DNA of 64,000 nucleotides from Galerina marginata. Taxonomy: Eukaryota > Basidiomycota > Agaricomycetes > Agaricales > Galerinaceae. This document shows positions 58,714 through 64,000 of the stretch, piece by piece. The stretch's first letter is position 1. Every line of letters begins with the position of its first letter. Below the pieces are notes generated by a model. That model was not told the origin of the DNA. It did no database searches and saw only the letters and a program-made list of their open reading frames with translations. The DNA is taken from positions 1,798,001 through 1,862,000 of the forward strand of contig JAECYW010000008.1 of the NCBI GenBank assembly GCA_023014335.1, given 5' to 3'. A program made the translations under genes and the position numbers.

Positions 58714-61700
58714 ATGCCACCTAAAAGAAAAGTCAAACAAGACTCCTCTTCAGAGGAAAATCACAGGTAGATATTGAATTATCTGTTCTTCTTTGATATA
58801 TGCTGAAAGTTATTGCTATTATTATAGCGCGAGTGAAAATGAAACCTCTGATGCTGCCTCTTTGTATGTTCTGCTTGTTGTATTTTACTTTTTTGAAGCT
58901 AAACTTTCATTGCAGATCGGATCAGCCCCCACCTCCGTGCTTTTTTGCTTCTTTATCCATGTTAAGATATTATGACACTAATACGGTTTTCTAGGGTTAC
59001 TCCGAGAAGGTCTCAGAGAGTAGGGCCTCCTCAAGCAACTGCAGGAAGCCTGTGAGTAGTTAGTTCAGATATTTTGCCTCTTTTATTAATTATTCTATTA
59101 AACAGCTCCAAGTCTAAGAAGAAAAACATCGACACTGCTGCATTTACTCCAAGGTATTTTGGTCTTCATTTTTATGAACTTTATATTAAAGGCTATTTTA
59201 GTCCTGAACAGAAGTCACCAAAAAAACCTCGTCATACTTCACAGTCAAAGCCTCCCAACACTCCTACAATGAAGTCTTCTGCCAAAAATTTGAAACTCAA
59301 ATCACCTATTGTTTTGATTCAAACAAAGAGAAAGATTACCAATGCGATTAAGGAAGAGACCGAATCAGAATCTGATATCATCAGTGAAGAGGAGGTTTTT
59401 GATAGTGATGATGCTGAAGTTGCAGAGGAAGATGAAGAAGAGGAGGCAGAAGATGAAAAAGAGGCAGAAGATGAAGATGAGGCAGAAGATGAAGAGGAGG
59501 AAGATGATGAACAAGATTCTGATGCTAATTTCATAGATGATGAAGCGTATGTTTTTTTTTTTCCTTTTTCTTTTTGACTTTAAGCTAATTTTCCCTTTTC
59601 TGTTTTCCTTTTCTTAGGGAGGAGGATAACAGCTCAGAGGATGATAAGCTTCCTTTGAGTAAGTCCAAAGGAAAGGCTAAGACTAGGTGTGTATGGTATA
59701 TTTTCTTCAGAATATTATTTAATCCAGTTTTTTTAGTAACAATCCTCAACGTCAGAAAATCCTCAACACTGCCATGTATGTTCATTATTTTTGATTTCTA
59801 TAATATGTTTACTTTGTTGACTTTTTCTGCCTTATAGAAAAAAGGCAAAGGAGGCTAAATCGAAAGAAGAAAAGTCTTTTGCTAAGAGAAAAGATGATTT
59901 GAAAGATACTGGTGTTTATCTGGAGGATTTGATCACTAAAGATCCTCTTGAAAGGTATGCATTTCTGTTGATTAATCAATTTTATTGCCTGATACTATAT
60001 ATATATAGTCGTCCCAAGTTACGGAAATGCCAGATCTATGATAAAGACTTGGTTGATGTCTTCCTTGCCAAAACTTACAAGGATCTTCCCAAATTACCTA
60101 GGTATCTACTTATTTACTGCCTATAGCTAATTGACTAACAATATTTCAGTGGATACACTTGTTCAGAGGCCATTGCTGCGCATGGCAAAAACAAGTTCTT
60201 ACTTTCAAGGTGAGTCCGACTATAAATACAGGTTAAATAAGTAAATAATGCATGGTCCGCTCAAATCTGAACCGATTAAGATGATCTTATACTCAAAAAA
60301 AGCAGAAAAATGAGGCGGATCCAACAAGCCTAAAACGGCCTGGTCACGTGACCAGGAAGGCCCTGATTTTTACGAATTTTTTGATACCAAGATCATTAAA
60401 ATTGGCCCAATCAAAAAATTCGTAAAAATCAGGGCCTTCCTGGTAAAATCAGGGCCTTCCTGGTCACGTGACCAGGAAGGCCCTGATTTTTACGAATTTT
60501 TTGATACCAAGATCATTAAAATTGGCCCAGTAATGGCTGAGATACAGAAACCATGCAGGGTCACAGTATGAGTGGGAGAATTTCCAACCATTGCGTTAGA
60601 AACCATTTCTGCCTGCTATGCAGGCCGGAAAACAAGTTCTTTTACTACGTAAGAACTTGTAACAAGATTAATTAATTGACTACAATAAGAACTTGTAACA
60701 AGATTAATTCTTACGTCACTTAGCTTTTATCGGATTGCCTTGAAACAAAGTGTGTAATTATCAGAAAATTCAGGGCTAAAAGATGGTGTCACATACGTAT
60801 TGTCACACCTTTATGTGACTTACCAAATGCGGAATATTGTTGAAAACACAGTAAATAAGCTATATTGAGAGATTTTAAAGGCATTAAAATAAAATAAAAA
60901 TACTGATAATGTTTTTTTTACCTAAGAGATGGTCTGTGCACACATATCACATGATATATCCCTGAGAATATTTTGGTCCAAGTTGGTGCATTACCAAATC
61001 CAAGGCAATTGCACAAAGTCCTGCTGTGAGTTTGATTATGTAAGCTTCTAGAACATTATTTTCATGTTATTTGGTCATGTTTTGCAATGTTTGGTGTGCC
61101 TTTTATGGGTTATCCAGTCAGTTTAACACCAATTTTCGGATTTTCACCAAGTTGAGCTGACTGTTTGCCTGATTTGGACACCATGACATCATTGCAAAAC
61201 ATATGTAAATATTTGTACATTATTTTAGATTGGGCTGGGCAACACATTTTAGCATATCTAGCTCACTGAAATCTGTTTTAAGTGTAAATTCACATAAATT
61301 TGCGCTTTTTGGGTCGTGTGAACAGGTCACATGACCTAATCATCCCTGGATACACATACCACATGAAAGCCCTGATTTTTACGAATTTTTTGATACCAAG
61401 ATCATTAAAATTGGCCCAGTAATGGCTGAGATACAGAAACCATGCAGGGTCACAGTATGAGTGGGAGAATTTCCAACCATTGCGTTAGAAACCATTTCTG
61501 CCTGCTATGCAGGCCGGAAAACAAGTTCTTTTACTACGTAAGAACTTGTAACCAACAATCGATATCTTCCTGCAGGTGAAGCACCGGAGCCTATGATGTA
61601 TGTCTCAGAACTGCTGCCAAATTTGACAAAGACTAGCAAGAAGTAAACCGTTCTATTCTATTTTGCTATTCTGTTTTAACTTTATTCTGATAGGTACTTG

Positions 61701-62660
61701 CTGGATTTGTTCACTTTTGTTTCGGACACAGGCACCAGCACCGTCAACTTGTCTAGGATTGAACCTTGTGACCTTATCGCCAAAAAACCAGACACTGGAT
61801 CCATCTATCCTTTGATCACTTTACGAAACCAGAAAACTCCGGCTCTCTGTCTCAGTCTTATATGTGTTGATGAAGACTACACTCATCATGCCAAGGATAT
61901 TAATGGTTCATCGTACAAGATTCTAACAGGCGTAATTCAGACTATGGAATATGAAAGATTGGTTGCCACTCTCTGCTTGGTTTACAAGGTACCTGGTATC
62001 AAAACCCTGATGTCCAACAATCGCTGGTCTTTTTCATCCCGCCCCGGAAGCTCCAATAATAAAGCTCAAAGTATGTTTATTTGACTTTAATCTTTTATTC
62101 ATCTCAATATTGTTGCTAATAGATTCATATGGCCGCGCCGGTCCTTCTCGTCCTATGGGCACCAAGAAGTTGAGTCCTGCCAATGCACAGCAGGCTCAAT
62201 TCAAAAATTCAAAGTGGAAGCTGGGATATACCTGTGATGAGACCAGTGAGTTTCTCATTGATATCTTGTTTTTAAAGATATTAACTTGTTTATAACCAGT
62301 TCCTATCTTGGATGGGAGATCTCTTCAGATTGATCTTCCAAAAGGTCTACGCAAGGTTGCCGAAACTCTTCCTGTCTTTCCAGGAGATATTCCAACTGGA
62401 TCTTTGACTCTTGTTGGATACACCACTTTGGGTTATAACTCGCAGAAGTCCCCGGATGAGCTTACAATTGGAACCAACATCTGTTGGGCTGTGGTTTTGG
62501 CAACACCAAAGGCGTAAGTGCAATGACCTTTATACTTTTAAAAAACATATTAATTAATAGGGTTTTATCAGGTAGAAGGATCTATGACTTCCCTCGATCT
62601 ATGTGGCATGATGATCCCTTGTTTGATATGTTGAGACAAAGGTTATCAGAGCTTCATTGA
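58714..62660 (+). pseudogene. g2 right copy, interrupted in an exon
   Basis: ATG at 58714 and TGA at 62658-62660. Exon order matches 1315-3846. The acidic tract differs in length from the left copy by several Glu/Asp codons. A family A element (60157-61550) sits in the exon starting GYT, so the protein is broken unless it is spliced out. Confidence 0.8.
60157..61550 (+). mobile_element. Family A element in g2 exon (1394 bases)
   Basis: Empty site in left arm GTGGATAC|ACCAAC. L-end variant ACTTGTTCAGAGG. Its first R-module has a local inverted duplication around CTGGTCACGTGACCAG at 60405-60495, explaining the extra length. The internal R-end is near 60661. Confidence 0.9.
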
Positions 62661-62919
62661 GTTTTTGTAGTCATATGGATGTCTTCATTGTTATTCAACT
62701 AACAATGTTCAAAGCCCTCTTCTCATAATCTGGTATTCTCTCTGCATCTCGACGTCACACACCATGCCATACTCTCTTGTATATATCTCATTGAATGGCT
62801 GTAAAAATTTTTCGAATCAATATATTATTTGTTCTTTTCTCTCAATATCAGAATGGCAAATTTTGACTGAAATTCAGGGTTATAAAAACATACAAAGAGG
62901 AAATACAGCAGATGTTATG

Positions 62920-63151
62920 TTAATTTGGTCCCAGCTTGCGATTCTCTTTTTGTTTTGCTCTTTTGTTCTTTTTGGCTTTGTCTCTCTCCTCAATGTTAAT
63001 CTGATCTTCATCCTTCTTAGATGCTTCTGCCTCGTCCTCCTCATCTGGTATTTCCCTGCAATCTTCACATAAGCATTCAGCTCCATTCTCCTTGAAGTAG
63101 TCAACCCCATAGCAAAGCAAGATTTCTTCCTTGGCTTTGATATTCTTTGTT
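62920..63151 (-). pseudogene. SET gene right copy, 3' part cut by A element
   Basis: Covers ATKNIKAKEE to the stop at 62920-62922. Residue changes and small deletions occur in the acidic tail. The gene is cut at 63151, between the codons for Met-Ala-Thr, by the R-end of an A element that leaves the window. 62661-62919 is intergenic, without a gene. Confidence 0.7.
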
Positions 63152-64000
63152 TACAAGTTCTTACGTAGTAAAAGAACTTGTTTTCTGGCCTGCATAGCAG
63201 GCAGAAATGGTTCCTAACAAAACCAATGGAAATTCTCCCACTGCTATAGTGACCCTGCATGGTTTCTGTATCTCAGCCATTACTGGGCCAATTATTATGA
63301 TCTTGATATCAAAAAAATCGTAAAAATCAGGGCTTTCATGTGGCATGGGTATCCAGGGACAATTAGGTCATGTGATCTGTTCACACAACCCAAAAAGCGC
63401 AAATTTGTCTGAATTTCCACTTGAAACAGATTTCAGTGGGCTAAATATGCTAAAATGTGTTGCCTAGACCAATATAGAATAATGTACAAATATTTACATA
63501 TGTTTTGCAATGATGTCATGGTGTCCAAATCTGGCAAACAGTCAGCTCAACTTGGTGAAAATCCGAAAATTGGTATTAAACTGACTGGATAACCCATAAA
63601 AGGCACACCAAACATGGCAAAACATGACCAAATGACTTGAATATAATGTTCTAGATGCTTACATAATCAAACTCACAGCAGGACTTTGTGCAATTGCCTT
63701 GGAATCAGTTGATGCACCAAGTTAGACCAAAATATTTTTAGGATTATGTCATGTGATATGTGTGCACAGACCACCTGTTAGGTAAAAAAAAACATTATCA
63801 GTATTTTATTTTATTTTAATACCTTTAAAATCTCTTAAAATGGCTTATTTACTGTGTATTTCAAATAATATTCCGCATTTGGTAAGTCACATAAATATGT
63901 GACAATACCTATGTGACATCATTTTGTAGCCCTGATTTTTCTGATAATTACACATCTTGTTTCAAGGCAATCCAATAAAAACTAAGCGACGTATGAATTA
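63152..64000 (-). mobile_element. Family A element, incomplete at window end
   Basis: R-end at 63152 with GCCTGCATAGCAGGC, the R-module and most of the long spacer; at least a single-unit long form. The L-end is beyond the window. Confidence 0.85.

Larger units (their letters stand above)
48740..64000 (-). repeat. Right arm of giant inverted repeat, insertion-ridden
   Basis: Reverse complement of 1-9571 with seven family A insertions (48840-49270, 50410-50776, 52788-54952, 55030-56024, 57773-58156, 60157-61550, 63152 onward). It starts exactly at a B R-end at 48740 (GCTGGT|TACGAG). After subtracting insertions, the length agrees with the left arm to within about 100 bases. It leaves the window on the right. 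Confidence 0.85.

Noticed and set aside
1..64000. Giant inverted repeat as pure assembly artefact
   Set aside because: The arms differ by substitutions, an exon duplication and seven clean insertions, which a duplicated contig would not show.
1..64000. tRNA, rRNA or CRISPR features
   Set aside because: No cloverleaf, ribosomal or regular spacer array was recognised by eye on either strand; a tRNA scan was not possible.

Overview
The window looks like a transposon-dense stretch of a filamentous fungus, most probably a basidiomycete of the Agaricomycetes. The clues are genes split by many introns of about 50 bases, a SET-domain gene, an F-box-like gene, LINE and Ty1/copia retrotransposons, and a reverse transcriptase of a style I recall from mushroom genomes. 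No taxon below that level can be supported.

Layout. Positions 1-9571 and 48740 to beyond 64000 are the two arms of a giant inverted repeat. Each arm carries the same block: a SET-domain gene, an acidic nuclear-type protein gene (called g2 here), an unknown gene g3, an unknown gene g4a and an F-box-like gene g4b, followed by a fold-back repeat, perfect palindromes and the right end of a mobile element (family B). The left arm is essentially intact. The right arm has the same genes broken by seven insertions of a short element (family A) and by at least one CGA-to-TGA stop. Between the arms (9572-48739) lie nested retroelements: a broken open frame with no recognised domain (9572-13688), a GC-rich tract without a convincing gene (15198-18925), a reverse-transcriptase fragment (21523-22148), a LINE (L2) interrupted by a second LINE (L3, 16-base target duplication) and by a copia element (identical 187-base LTRs). 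The copia element is in turn cut by five family A/B insertions.

The main observation is the A/B family itself. About twenty copies share two different ends. The L-end starts ACTTG, then a GCCAT...ATGGC hairpin. The R-end is a palindrome of ACAAGTTCTT/AAGAACTTGT (A) or ACGAGTTCTT/AAGAACTCGT (B), with a second hairpin inside it. Empty sites can be read either from the intact left arm or from restored reading frames in ORF C, the copia and the LINE. They show insertion with no target duplication (or one base), always with A next to the R-end. Family A lengths are quantised (about 0.38, 1.3 and 2.1 kb) because an R-end-bearing unit of about 860-890 bases is repeated. No transposase is recognisable in the short copies. 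The two arms end in the same R-end as the short B elements, so they may be parts of very large B-type elements carrying the five genes as cargo. That is inference, because the L-ends of the arms lie outside the window.

How the parts act together: the left-arm genes look expressible (short canonical introns, a CGGATCTT array upstream of g4a), but their roles are unknown apart from the SET and F-box-like assignments. The A elements both insert and recombine: one inverted pair has flipped 8 kb of the copia body.
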